From positions 1-6,999 of the forward strand of contig JAEEYJ010000006.1 in NCBI GenBank assembly GCA_016291725.1: 6,999 nucleotides of DNA. Reading direction: 5' to 3'. Each line of letters starts with the position of its first letter. Position 1 is the first letter of the stretch. This DNA comes from Solobacterium sp. (lineage in GTDB: Bacteria > Bacillota_I > Bacilli_A > Erysipelotrichales > Erysipelotrichaceae). The notes under the pieces are model-generated. The model worked only from the letters and a program-made list of their open reading frames with translations, did no database searches and was not told the DNA's origin. The translations under genes were made by a program, and so were the position numbers. Positions 1 through 5,738 of this stretch are shown in pieces.

Positions 1-939
1 CTGCTGGAGCGCAAAGACGACATCGAAGGAACCGTCTACCTCTGCTTCGAACGCGGTGAAGAAGTCACCGGCAACGTCAAGTACATCTTCCAGTACATGA
101 CCAACAACAACATTACCGTTGACAGCTGCTGGGGCATCCATCTGCTGTCCACACTGGAGTCCGGCAAGGTTGCCATCAACGATACCAATATGATGGCCGG
201 TGCTATGGGCTTTGATGTCACACTGCAGGGCAGAGGCGGCCATGGTTCCCGTCCCGACCAGTCTGTTTCACCGATTGATGCATTCGCCGCAATCTACCAG
301 GGACTGGAAGGCATCCGTCTGCGCAAGATCGATCCATACAAAACACTGACCTACTCCGTAGGCAAGCTGCAGAGCGGTTTGCAGGGCAATGTTATTCCGG
401 ATGACTGCACCTTCGGGGGAACGATGAGAACCTTTGACCGTGACGGCGCAGGCATGGTATTCCATGATGAACTGAAGAAGCTGATTGAAGATACTGCCGA
501 TGCCTACGGCTGCACCGTCAAGTACAACCGCTTCTCGCTGCCGGGATTCCCGGTCGTCAATGACCCGGAATGCGCCCGGTTCGCCAGGAAAGTGCTGAAG
601 GAAGAGCTCGGTGACTGCGTCATCGATGATGCAGAGCCGTGGATGGCTTCCGAAAGCTATTCCCGCTACCTGAAGCTCTGGTCCGGCGTCTTCTGCTTCA
701 TCGGCATGAAGAATGATGCCAAGGGTGTCGGCGCGGCCCACCACAACCGCTACTTCGACATTGATGAAGATGTACTGATCAAGGGCGCTGCCGGCGCGGC
801 TACCTACGCCATTGAATTCCTGAAGAGCGATATCGACAACTCGAAGAAGCCGCACATGACCTATCCGGAAATCCTGAAGGCAGAAAACAACTGGGCGGAT
901 CTCGAAGCACTGTTCGGCATCAAGAAGGAAGACTGCTGA
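1..939 (+). CDS. M20-family amidohydrolase/peptidase, 5'-truncated by window edge
   Basis: The reading frame is open from base 1 to the TGA at 937-939, giving 312 visible residues, so the gene starts to the left of the window. Comparison with the paralogue at 2603-3814 suggests about 125 N-terminal residues are missing, including the RADFDALP and CGHDAH metal-binding motifs. Visible M20 hallmarks are the ERGEE segment (residues 17-21, catalytic/metal Glu pair), WGIH (44-47), GRGGHGSRPDQS (77-88, start of the dimerisation/lid domain), NVIPDD and GAAHHNRYFDIDED (245-258, late metal-site histidine). From established family knowledge these are cytoplasmic zinc-type enzymes that hydrolyse amide bonds of N-acyl amino acids or aminobenzoyl-glutamate-like compounds; the substrate here is unknown. 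Compared with its paralogue it carries a polar C-terminal tail of about 35 residues (276-312) ending in GIKKEDC. A hairpin follows the stop. The permease downstream has its own promoter. Confidence 0.93.
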   Translation: MLERKDDIEGTVYLCFERGEEVTGNVKYIFQYMTNNNITVDSCWGIHLLSTLESGKVAINDTNMMAGAMGFDVTLQGRGGHGSRPDQSVSPIDAFAAIYQGLEGIRLRKIDPYKTLTYSVGKLQSGLQGNVIPDDCTFGGTMRTFDRDGAGMVFHDELKKLIEDTADAYGCTVKYNRFSLPGFPVVNDPECARFARKVLKEELGDCVIDDAEPWMASESYSRYLKLWSGVFCFIGMKNDAKGVGAAHHNRYFDIDEDVLIKGAAGAATYAIEFLKSDIDNSKKPHMTYPEILKAENNWADLEALFGIKKEDC

Positions 940-954
940 AAATTCTGAAAATCC

Positions 955-985
955 CAGCAGCCGGAATCCGGCAGCTGCCGTGTTT
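955..985 (+). terminator. Weak intrinsic terminator after the first M20 gene
   Basis: CAGC-a-GCCGG (955-964), loop AAT, CCGGC-a-GCTG (968-977) form a 9-bp stem with one internal A/A mismatch. A short TGTTTT tract (981-985) follows after three bases. The U-tract is short and displaced, so termination may be partial. Confidence 0.5.
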
Positions 986-1001
986 TCTGCGATCCTGATG
1001 A

Positions 1002-1029
1002 TTCACCTGCATGCAAAACACGCTATAAT
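1002..1029 (+). promoter_or_regulatory. Promoter of the permease gene
   Basis: A perfect -10 box TATAAT lies at 1024-1029. A fair -35 TTCACC (4 of 6 to TTGACA) lies at 1002-1007 with a 16-bp spacer. The spacer begins with the 8-bp palindrome TGCATGCA (1008-1015). The predicted start near 1036 leaves a leader of about 78 bases before the ATG at 1114. Confidence 0.65.
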
Positions 1030-1078
1030 GAATCCCAAACAAATGCATAGACCGGCATAGTCCGGTATGAGGGATAAT

Positions 1079-1112
1079 AGTTGAAAGAGGAGAAAGAAAG
1101 GAGATTTCAACT
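1079..1112 (+). promoter_or_regulatory. Leader hairpin presenting the permease Shine-Dalgarno sequence
   Basis: AGTTGAAA (1079-1086) pairs perfectly with TTTCAACT (1105-1112), leaving an 18-base all-purine loop that contains AAAGGAG (1097-1103). This Shine-Dalgarno sequence lies ten bases before ATG 1114 and decides the start over the in-frame TTG at 1081, which would leave the site inside the coding region. The right arm ends one base before the start codon. Whether the fold matters in vivo is inference. Confidence 0.5.
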
Positions 1113-1113
1113 C

Positions 1114-2532
1114 ATGTCAGAGCCGAAAAAGAAAAAAGGCTTCAAAATGCCGCACATGCTGTGGCTCATGATCATCCTGCTTCTGATCTGCTCCGTCGCG
1201 ACCTACATCATTCCTGCAGGTCAGTTCGGTACAGACGCAGAGACAGGCGCAATTCTGGGCGACCAGTTCAGCTACCTGGGCTACCAGACACCGGTAAATC
1301 CGATCAAGGCGCTGCTGCAGATCTTCCCTGGTCTGACAGGTTCCGCGACGATCGCGTTCATCGTCATGGTCGGTGGTGCTACAATCCAGATCTTCCTTGA
1401 TACCAAGACATTTGACAAACTGCTCGACTGGGCAATCGTCAAACTGCAGGGCCAGGGCGACACACTGCTCATTTCCATCCTGTTCTGCTTGATGGTTTAC
1501 CTCGGCGGTTTCGGTGGATCCGACGCACTGATCGCAATTGTTCCGGTCGGTGTTGCGTTTGCCAAGAAGATGAAGATGGACGGCTTCGTTGCGATGATGG
1601 TTACGACCTTCGCAACCCTGATCGGCTTCGGTACAGGCCCGAACAAAATGTTCACTGTACAGGTTCTGATGGATACCCGTCCGTACGCTGGCTTCGGCAC
1701 CCGTTTCATCATCATGAACATCATGATGATCGCCGGTCTGCTCATGACACTGCAGTACGCAAAGAAGATCAAGAACGATCCGACAAAGTCCCCGCTGTTC
1801 GGCAATGGATTCGACCCGACAGCTGAAGTGGAAGATACAGGCGTCATGACAACAGACGTTGTCATCGACTGGAGAATGATCTGCACACTGATTCTCTTCG
1901 TCGGCCAGTATCTGTTCATCGTCTGGTACGGTATGAAAGGTACCGCGATCTTCGGCTACTCTCTGTTTGAGATGCAGTGCTTTGTCTTCATGGTCATCGC
2001 TACGATCATCGGTCTGATCAACGGCATGAGCTGGGACCAGATGGGCGCTTCCTTTACGAAGGGTCTTGCCGGTATGGCATTTGTCGGCTTCGTTATCGGT
2101 ATGGCTCGTTCTGTTTCCCTGGTTCTGGGCTACGGCAACGTTCTGCACACAATCGTCTATGTCATTACCCGTCCTCTGATGAACCTGCCGAGGTGGATCT
2201 CTTCTGTCGGTATGATGCTGGTTATCGCTCTGATCAACCCGATCATCCCGTCTGCTTCCTCCAAGGCGGCGATCCTCGTTCCGATCATCAAGCCGATCGG
2301 CGAAGTTCTCGAAATGCATCCGGAACTCATCGTCCAGGCTTATCAGTTCGGTGACGGCTTCACGAACATCATATCGCCTGTTCTGGGCTGGACCGTCGGT
2401 TCCCTGGCAATGTGCGGCATCGACTACCCGAAGTGGTTCAAGTGGGCCTTCCCGAGGGTACTGGTGATGCTGCTGATTGCGGCCGTAATCATGGTCTTCC
2501 TGACAATGACCGGCTACACAGGCGCGTTCTGA
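1114..2532 (+). CDS. YfcC-family (DcuC-like, ion transporter superfamily) permease
   Basis: This is a 472-residue polytopic inner-membrane protein of the YfcC group within the C4-dicarboxylate anaerobic carrier (DcuC-like) families. A short cytoplasmic basic head (SEPKKKKGFKMPH, residues 2-14) leads into a first helix at about 15-34. Hydrophobic segments then recur at about 74-95, 118-150, 156-172, 196-214, 256-275, 284-303, 317-338, 360-378, 384-393, 415-435 and 445-466. Recognisable family stretches are YIIPAGQFG (31-39), GGFGGSDALIAIVP (131-144), NPIIPSASSKAAILVPI (375-391) and QFGDGFTNIISPVLGW (411-426). Members are secondary transporters, often annotated for dicarboxylates or arginine/ornithine on weak evidence, so the substrate is open. 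Its position between two paralogous M20 amidohydrolases suggests it imports their substrate. It has its own promoter and a strong terminator. ATG 1114 was chosen for its AAAGGAG site and the family-like N-terminus. Confidence 0.9.
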   Translation: MSEPKKKKGFKMPHMLWLMIILLLICSVATYIIPAGQFGTDAETGAILGDQFSYLGYQTPVNPIKALLQIFPGLTGSATIAFIVMVGGATIQIFLDTKTFDKLLDWAIVKLQGQGDTLLISILFCLMVYLGGFGGSDALIAIVPVGVAFAKKMKMDGFVAMMVTTFATLIGFGTGPNKMFTVQVLMDTRPYAGFGTRFIIMNIMMIAGLLMTLQYAKKIKNDPTKSPLFGNGFDPTAEVEDTGVMTTDVVIDWRMICTLILFVGQYLFIVWYGMKGTAIFGYSLFEMQCFVFMVIATIIGLINGMSWDQMGASFTKGLAGMAFVGFVIGMARSVSLVLGYGNVLHTIVYVITRPLMNLPRWISSVGMMLVIALINPIIPSASSKAAILVPIIKPIGEVLEMHPELIVQAYQFGDGFTNIISPVLGWTVGSLAMCGIDYPKWFKWAFPRVLVMLLIAAVIMVFLTMTGYTGAF

Positions 2533-2544
2533 TTAGCAGTACAC

Positions 2545-2575
2545 AATCCGGAGAGAAAGCTCTCTCCGGATTTTT
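2545..2575 (+). terminator. Strong intrinsic terminator after the permease
   Basis: AATCCGGAGAGA (2545-2556) pairs perfectly with TCTCTCCGGATT (2561-2572) around the tetraloop AAGC: a 12-bp stem with TTTTT at 2571-2575. It sits between the permease and the second M20 gene, only nine bases before the latter's Shine-Dalgarno sequence. Confidence 0.92.
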
Positions 2576-2584
2576 ATTCCATTG

Positions 2585-2591
2585 AAAGGAG
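2585..2591 (+). promoter_or_regulatory. Ribosome binding site of the second M20 gene
   Basis: AAAGGAG lies 11 bases before ATG 2603. It overlaps the codons that would follow an alternative TTG start at 2582, so the ATG is preferred. Confidence 0.85.
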
Positions 2592-2602
2592 TACAGCACG
2601 TT

Positions 2603-3814
2603 ATGTTTACCAATGAATTCATACAGCAGGCGGCAGCGGAAGTGCATGACTATGTCATCGAAATGCGCCGTGAAATGCACAAGCGCGCTGAAGTAGCGCC
2701 CAACTGTGTCAGGGCCGGTGCGTTTATCCGGGAGCAGCTGGATGCGATGGGCATTCCGTGGGAGCCGGTCGAGAACCATGGCTGCTTCGCAACGCTTGAC
2801 AGCGGGCGCCCGGGACCGCATATCGGACTGAGGGCAGACTTTGATGCCCTGCCGATGCCGGAGGACGAGTGCAATCTGTCGCAGAAGCGCATCGTTATGT
2901 CTGACACACCGGACAAGACCTGCCACGGATGCGGACACGACGCGCATACAGCGATGCTGCTGGGTGCCGCAAAGATCCTCTCTGCCAATATGGACAAGTT
3001 CGACGGCATCATCTACCTCGCGTTCGAGGATGGTGAAGAGAACGGTACCGGATGGCCGGGAATGGAAAAGGTTCTGAAGACCAAGCAGATCGATACCTTC
3101 TGGGGCATCCATGTATGGGCGGATCTGCCCAGCGGAACCATCTGTGTACAGGAAGGACCGCGCATGGCCGGCGGCATCGGTGTTGACATTACCTTCGTCG
3201 GCAAGGGCGGCCATGGTTCCCGGCCTGACCAGTCTGCCAACCCGGTCTTTATGGCAGCCAACTACCTGAACAACCTGGCCGTTGCCTGGGCAAACCAGAT
3301 CGATGCCAACGAGACCGTTACCCTCGGCATTACTTCGATCCAGGGCGGTGAAGTATCCAACGTGATCCCGGATACAGCCCATGTCATCGGTTCCTGCCGT
3401 CTCTTCAACGTAGAGGAAGGTAAGAAGGCCTTCAACATCCTGAAGACAGTAGCGGAGAATACCGCAGCCATGCACAACGGCCATGTCGAGTTCGGCCCGC
3501 GGTTCATGATGTTCGGCGGCCCTGTCGTCAATGATCCGTACTATGCAGCTCTGGCGGAAGCAGCGCTTCCGGAAGTGCTCGGTGCAGGCGCAGTTGTAAA
3601 ATCCCAGCCCTGGTACGCCAGTGAATCCTTCGGCAGATATCTGTCCATGAGTCCGGGTGTATTCGCCCACCTCGGCATCAACAACCCTGCCAAGGGAACC
3701 GGTGCAGCCCACCACAATTCGAAGTTTGATGTGGACGAGGATGTCCTCGACATGGGCGTCAAGGCAACGATGAAGTATGTAGCCGCCGTCCTGGAGAAAG
3801 GCATCAAGCACTGA
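2603..3814 (+). CDS. M20-family amidohydrolase/peptidase (complete), paralogue of the first gene
   Basis: This is a 403-residue cytoplasmic metallo-hydrolase of usual M20D length. Motifs in order: RREMHKRAE (22-30, the helix normally reading HxxPE, here with Ala for Pro), RADFDALP (77-84, bridging/catalytic Asp), CHGCGHDAHTAMLLGAA (107-123; C110 and H112 are predicted metal ligands), FEDGEE (141-146, general-base/metal Glu pair), WGIHVW (167-172), GKGGHGSRPDQS (200-211, opening the lid/dimerisation domain), SNVIPDT (252-258) and GTGAAHHNSKFDVDED (365-380, final metal His). All expected active-site residues are present, so it should be functional. From memory, AbgA-type aminobenzoyl-glutamate hydrolases also carry HxxAE. 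It shares long motif blocks with the truncated gene at 1-939 (GGHGSRPDQS, PVVNDP, GAAHHN) but is well diverged, indicating an old duplication. It probably acts on what the permease brings in. Expression may depend on read-through of the preceding terminator. Confidence 0.95.
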   Translation: MFTNEFIQQAAAEVHDYVIEMRREMHKRAEVAPNCVRAGAFIREQLDAMGIPWEPVENHGCFATLDSGRPGPHIGLRADFDALPMPEDECNLSQKRIVMSDTPDKTCHGCGHDAHTAMLLGAAKILSANMDKFDGIIYLAFEDGEENGTGWPGMEKVLKTKQIDTFWGIHVWADLPSGTICVQEGPRMAGGIGVDITFVGKGGHGSRPDQSANPVFMAANYLNNLAVAWANQIDANETVTLGITSIQGGEVSNVIPDTAHVIGSCRLFNVEEGKKAFNILKTVAENTAAMHNGHVEFGPRFMMFGGPVVNDPYYAALAEAALPEVLGAGAVVKSQPWYASESFGRYLSMSPGVFAHLGINNPAKGTGAAHHNSKFDVDEDVLDMGVKATMKYVAAVLEKGIKH

Positions 3815-3832
3815 TAGATTCTTACATTCTCT

Positions 3833-3869
3833 GAAGATCACCCTGTTCATGCAGGGTGATTTTCTTCTT
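3833..3869 (+). terminator. Intrinsic terminator after the second M20 gene
   Basis: ATCACCCTG (3837-3845) pairs with CAGGGTGAT (3852-3860) around loop TTCATG. The stem extends through a G-U and three more pairs (GAAG 3833-3836 with TTTC 3861-3864) to 13 bp, and TTTTCTTCTT follows. It closes the M20-permease-M20 cassette. Confidence 0.88.
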
Positions 3870-3876
3870 CCTTCTC

Positions 3877-3906
3877 TTGGCAGCCGGTCATTTCCCTCTC
3901 TACAAT
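3877..3906 (+). promoter_or_regulatory. Promoter of the MATE gene, predicted to give a leaderless mRNA
   Basis: TTGGCA (3877-3882; 5 of 6) and TACAAT (3901-3906; 5 of 6) are separated by 18 bp. With the -10 box occupying -12 to -7, +1 falls on 3913, the A of the predicted ATG. Confidence 0.7.
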
Positions 3907-3912
3907 GGATTC

Positions 3913-5268
3913 ATGAACGCAGTCAGAAGCTATTCCGATGAGCAGCTGCGCAGCCTGGTCTATCCCCTGCTCATCGAACAGATCCTGGGCATCCTCGTCG
4001 GTATCCTGGACACAATGATGGTCTCCTCCGTCGGCGAAGCCGCCATATCCGGCGTCTCCCTGGTCAATGAGGTCAATTTTCTGGTCATTGTCGTCATGGG
4101 TGCCCTGACAACGGGAGGCGCCGTCATTGTGACCCAGTACATCGGTTCCGGCGATCGTTCCTACAGCAACCTTGCGGCAGGACAGCTGGTGCTGATCTCT
4201 TCGCTGGTGCCGGCAGTCTTCATGGGACTGGTACTGGTTCTCCACCGGCAGATCCTGCATCTGCTCTACCCGTCCATCTCTCCCGAAGTCATGCAGGCCT
4301 GCATCATCTATTTCGTGATAACAGCGTTTTCCTTTCCCTTCCTGGGCATCTACAACAGCGGAGCAGCCCTGCACCGTTCCATGAATATGACCAATGTGAC
4401 CATGCGTGTCAGCATGCTTATGAACGTCATCAACCTGATCGGAAACTATGTAGGCATCTTCATCCTGCGCATCGGTGTTGCCGGGGTTGCCCTGCCTACA
4501 CTGATCTCCCGGGCGGTCGCAGCCTGGATCATCATCCGCAGGTGCTTCAATCCGCAGAACGAGATCGTACTGATGAAGAAGAACATCCTGACCCTGCGTA
4601 CAGATGTCATCCGGAAGATCCTTTCCATCGCGGTTCCCAACGGCATTGAAAACGGACTATTCCAGTTCGGAAAAGTCCTCGTTGCCAGCATTGTCGCTAC
4701 CTTCGGTACGTCCCAGATCGCTGCCAACGGTGTCGCGAACAGTCTGGGTACGATCGCCTACATCGCAGACAGCGCGATGGGCATGGCGGTCATCACAGTC
4801 ATCGGGCGCTGTGTGGGCGCCAATGACTACAAGGAAGCGAAGTACTATACACGGCGCATGGTGATGTCCGCTGCCATTATGACCGGCATTGCCAACCTGA
4901 TTCTCTACCTCACCCTGCCCATCAGTCTGAAGCTGTATACACTCACCCCGGAGGCGGCTGTACTGGTAAGGCGCATCATAACCATCGACTGTGTCGTGGC
5001 GACGCTGCTGCACTCCGCGGCATTTGTCCTGCCGAATGCCCTGCGGGCAGCCGGCGATGCCCGGTATACCATGCGTGTCGGGATTCTGTCGATGTTTATC
5101 ATGCGGCTGCTGGGCGGCTATATCCTCGGCATACGCCTCGGTATGGGTGTCATCGGTGTCTGGTATGCGATGTTTGCGGACTGGGTGGTGCGCATCATCT
5201 GCTTTGTCCGGCGGTACCGGAGCGGAGAATGGATGAAATACCGGGTCGTCGGCGAACGAAAAGCATAA
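3913..5268 (+). CDS. MATE-family multidrug/cation antiporter
   Basis: This is a 451-residue inner-membrane exporter of the multidrug and toxic compound extrusion family, which moves organic cations or metabolites outward using a Na+ or H+ gradient. Two homologous halves are visible, each of about six helices: about 11-205, with the conserved DTMMVSSVGEAAISGVSLV block at 33-51, and about 235-430, with QIAANGVANSLG (268-279), GRCVGANDYKEAKYY (298-312), NALRAAGDARYTMR (375-388) and GVWYAMFADWVVR (415-427). Length is normal for the family. I chose ATG 3913 rather than the upstream in-frame GTG 3856, because that GTG lies inside the preceding terminator and would add an atypical hydrophobic 19-residue extension. 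No Shine-Dalgarno sequence precedes the ATG. Instead a good -10 box ends seven bases upstream. Transcribed separately from the M20 cassette. The drug or metabolite exported cannot be inferred. Confidence 0.93.
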   Translation: MNAVRSYSDEQLRSLVYPLLIEQILGILVGILDTMMVSSVGEAAISGVSLVNEVNFLVIVVMGALTTGGAVIVTQYIGSGDRSYSNLAAGQLVLISSLVPAVFMGLVLVLHRQILHLLYPSISPEVMQACIIYFVITAFSFPFLGIYNSGAALHRSMNMTNVTMRVSMLMNVINLIGNYVGIFILRIGVAGVALPTLISRAVAAWIIIRRCFNPQNEIVLMKKNILTLRTDVIRKILSIAVPNGIENGLFQFGKVLVASIVATFGTSQIAANGVANSLGTIAYIADSAMGMAVITVIGRCVGANDYKEAKYYTRRMVMSAAIMTGIANLILYLTLPISLKLYTLTPEAAVLVRRIITIDCVVATLLHSAAFVLPNALRAAGDARYTMRVGILSMFIMRLLGGYILGIRLGMGVIGVWYAMFADWVVRIICFVRRYRSGEWMKYRVVGERKA

Positions 5269-5296
5269 AAAAAGGCCTGAACCTGTGTTCAGACCT
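5267..5296 (-). terminator. Convergent-gene terminator, strongest on the - strand
   Basis: Read on the - strand, AGGTCTGAA (5296-5288) pairs with TTCAGGCCT (5281-5273) around a six-base loop, with one U-G wobble. A run of seven T's follows, counting the last stem base (5273-5267). It overlaps the stop codon of the - strand gene (5291-5289). On the + strand the same hairpin has a C/A mismatch and a GTTGTTTCTTC tail, so it may also end the MATE transcript weakly. Confidence 0.82.
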
Positions 5297-5609
5297 GTTG
5301 TTTCTTCTCTTCCCTGTGCCTTCGGGTAAGCCGTACCGCATGCATGAGCCGGTTGTAGGCCGCCCGGATGCCCAGCAGACCGAAGAGGAAGAACGCAGAA
5401 GCCATGACGATATTCAACGGATTCAGTCCGTAGGTACGGAAGAACCGTACGGAATCATAGATCATCCTTGCCGCAAAGCACAGGCATACAATGATGATCA
5501 CAATATCCGTACTCAGATCCCAGGAATAGCTTTCCTTTTTCTTCTTGTACAGTCCGAAGAACAGGGTTTCTTCCTCTTCCTCCACCGGCAGTCTCTTTTT
5601 ATCGTTCAT
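5289..5609 (-). CDS. Small unrecognised membrane protein with two predicted TM helices
   Basis: I do not recognise a family for this 106-residue protein. Its N-terminal half is highly charged: a basic start (MNDKKR), then EEEEE at residues 10-14, then LYKKKK at 20-25. Two hydrophobic segments follow, about 34-50 (STDIVIIIVCLCFAARM) and 67-83 (NIVMASAFFLFGLLGIR). The tail is arginine- and lysine-rich (RLTRRHREEKKQQ). ATG 5609 is preferred over GTG 5612 because AAAGGG (5622-5617) lies seven bases upstream of it. A possible promoter (TGGAAA, 18-bp spacer, TATGAT) precedes it. A hairpin with a T-run overlapping its stop codon supports it as a real transcription unit. It is divergent from the DUF218 gene and converges on the MATE gene with a 20-base gap. 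Its function is unknown; a small membrane accessory protein is only a guess. Confidence 0.8.
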   Translation of the reverse strand: MNDKKRLPVEEEEETLFFGLYKKKKESYSWDLSTDIVIIIVCLCFAARMIYDSVRFFRTYGLNPLNIVMASAFFLFGLLGIRAAYNRLMHAVRLTRRHREEKKQQV

Positions 5610-5616
5610 CACTTTT

Positions 5617-5622
5617 CCCTTT
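5617..5622 (-). promoter_or_regulatory. Ribosome binding site of the small membrane protein
   Basis: AAAGGG on the - strand lies seven bases before ATG 5609. It favours that start over the adjacent GTG at 5612. Confidence 0.65.
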
Positions 5623-5630
5623 ACCTATAT

Positions 5631-5660
5631 ATCATAGCAGAACCTCGCATTTCCTTTCCA
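5631..5660 (-). promoter_or_regulatory. Possible promoter of the small membrane protein gene
   Basis: On the - strand, TGGAAA (5660-5655; 4 of 6) is followed 18 bp later by TATGAT (5636-5631; 5 of 6). The predicted start near 5624 gives a leader of only about 15 bases that still includes AAAGGG. Confidence 0.45.
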
Positions 5661-5683
5661 TCCATGCCGTAATTGTTGTGACC

Positions 5684-5693
5684 GCAGCGCTGC
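5684..5693. repeat. 10-bp perfect palindrome between divergent promoters
   Basis: GCAGCGCTGC is its own reverse complement. It sits upstream of both predicted promoters in the 129-base divergent region (5610-5738), centred near -50 for the DUF218 gene. It could be an operator; nothing in the sequence proves binding. Confidence 0.35.
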
Positions 5694-5703
5694 AATGTAA
5701 ATA

Positions 5704-5732
5704 CTGCATGGTTCTGTGCCGGGTAGTATAAT
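5704..5732 (+). promoter_or_regulatory. Promoter of the DUF218 gene, predicted to give a leaderless mRNA
   Basis: A perfect TATAAT (5727-5732) ends seven bases before the A of ATG 5739, so +1 would be the start codon itself. The -35 is poor (CTGCAT, 5704-5709, 17-bp spacer). No purine-rich ribosome binding site lies before the ATG. Confidence 0.6.
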
Positions 5733-5738
5733 ACAGCT

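Noticed and set aside
1073..1078. Second -10-like GATAAT in the permease leader
   Set aside because: No acceptable -35 at 16-18 bp, and the resulting start would fall only about a dozen bases before the Shine-Dalgarno site; the TATAAT at 1024-1029 is better.
1081..1113. TTG 1081 as permease start
   Set aside because: It would put the AAAGGAG ribosome binding site within the coding region; ATG 1114 is correctly spaced from that site.
1117..2319. 400-codon open frame on the - strand opposite the permease
   Set aside because: Its product is a low-complexity D/H/R/Q-rich string without recognisable motifs, as expected from the antisense of a hydrophobic protein gene; the + strand gene explains the region.
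2582..2602. TTG 2582 as start of the second M20 gene
   Set aside because: The AAAGGAG site begins three bases later and is correctly spaced only for ATG 2603.
2489..3850. 453-codon open frame on the - strand opposite the second M20 gene
   Set aside because: The + strand frame carries every M20 motif with a proper ribosome binding site, and the antisense frame crosses two terminators. It is a shadow of codon bias.
3856..3912. N-terminal extension of the MATE protein from GTG 3856
   Set aside because: The GTG lies in the right arm of the preceding terminator, and the extension is not like MATE N-termini.
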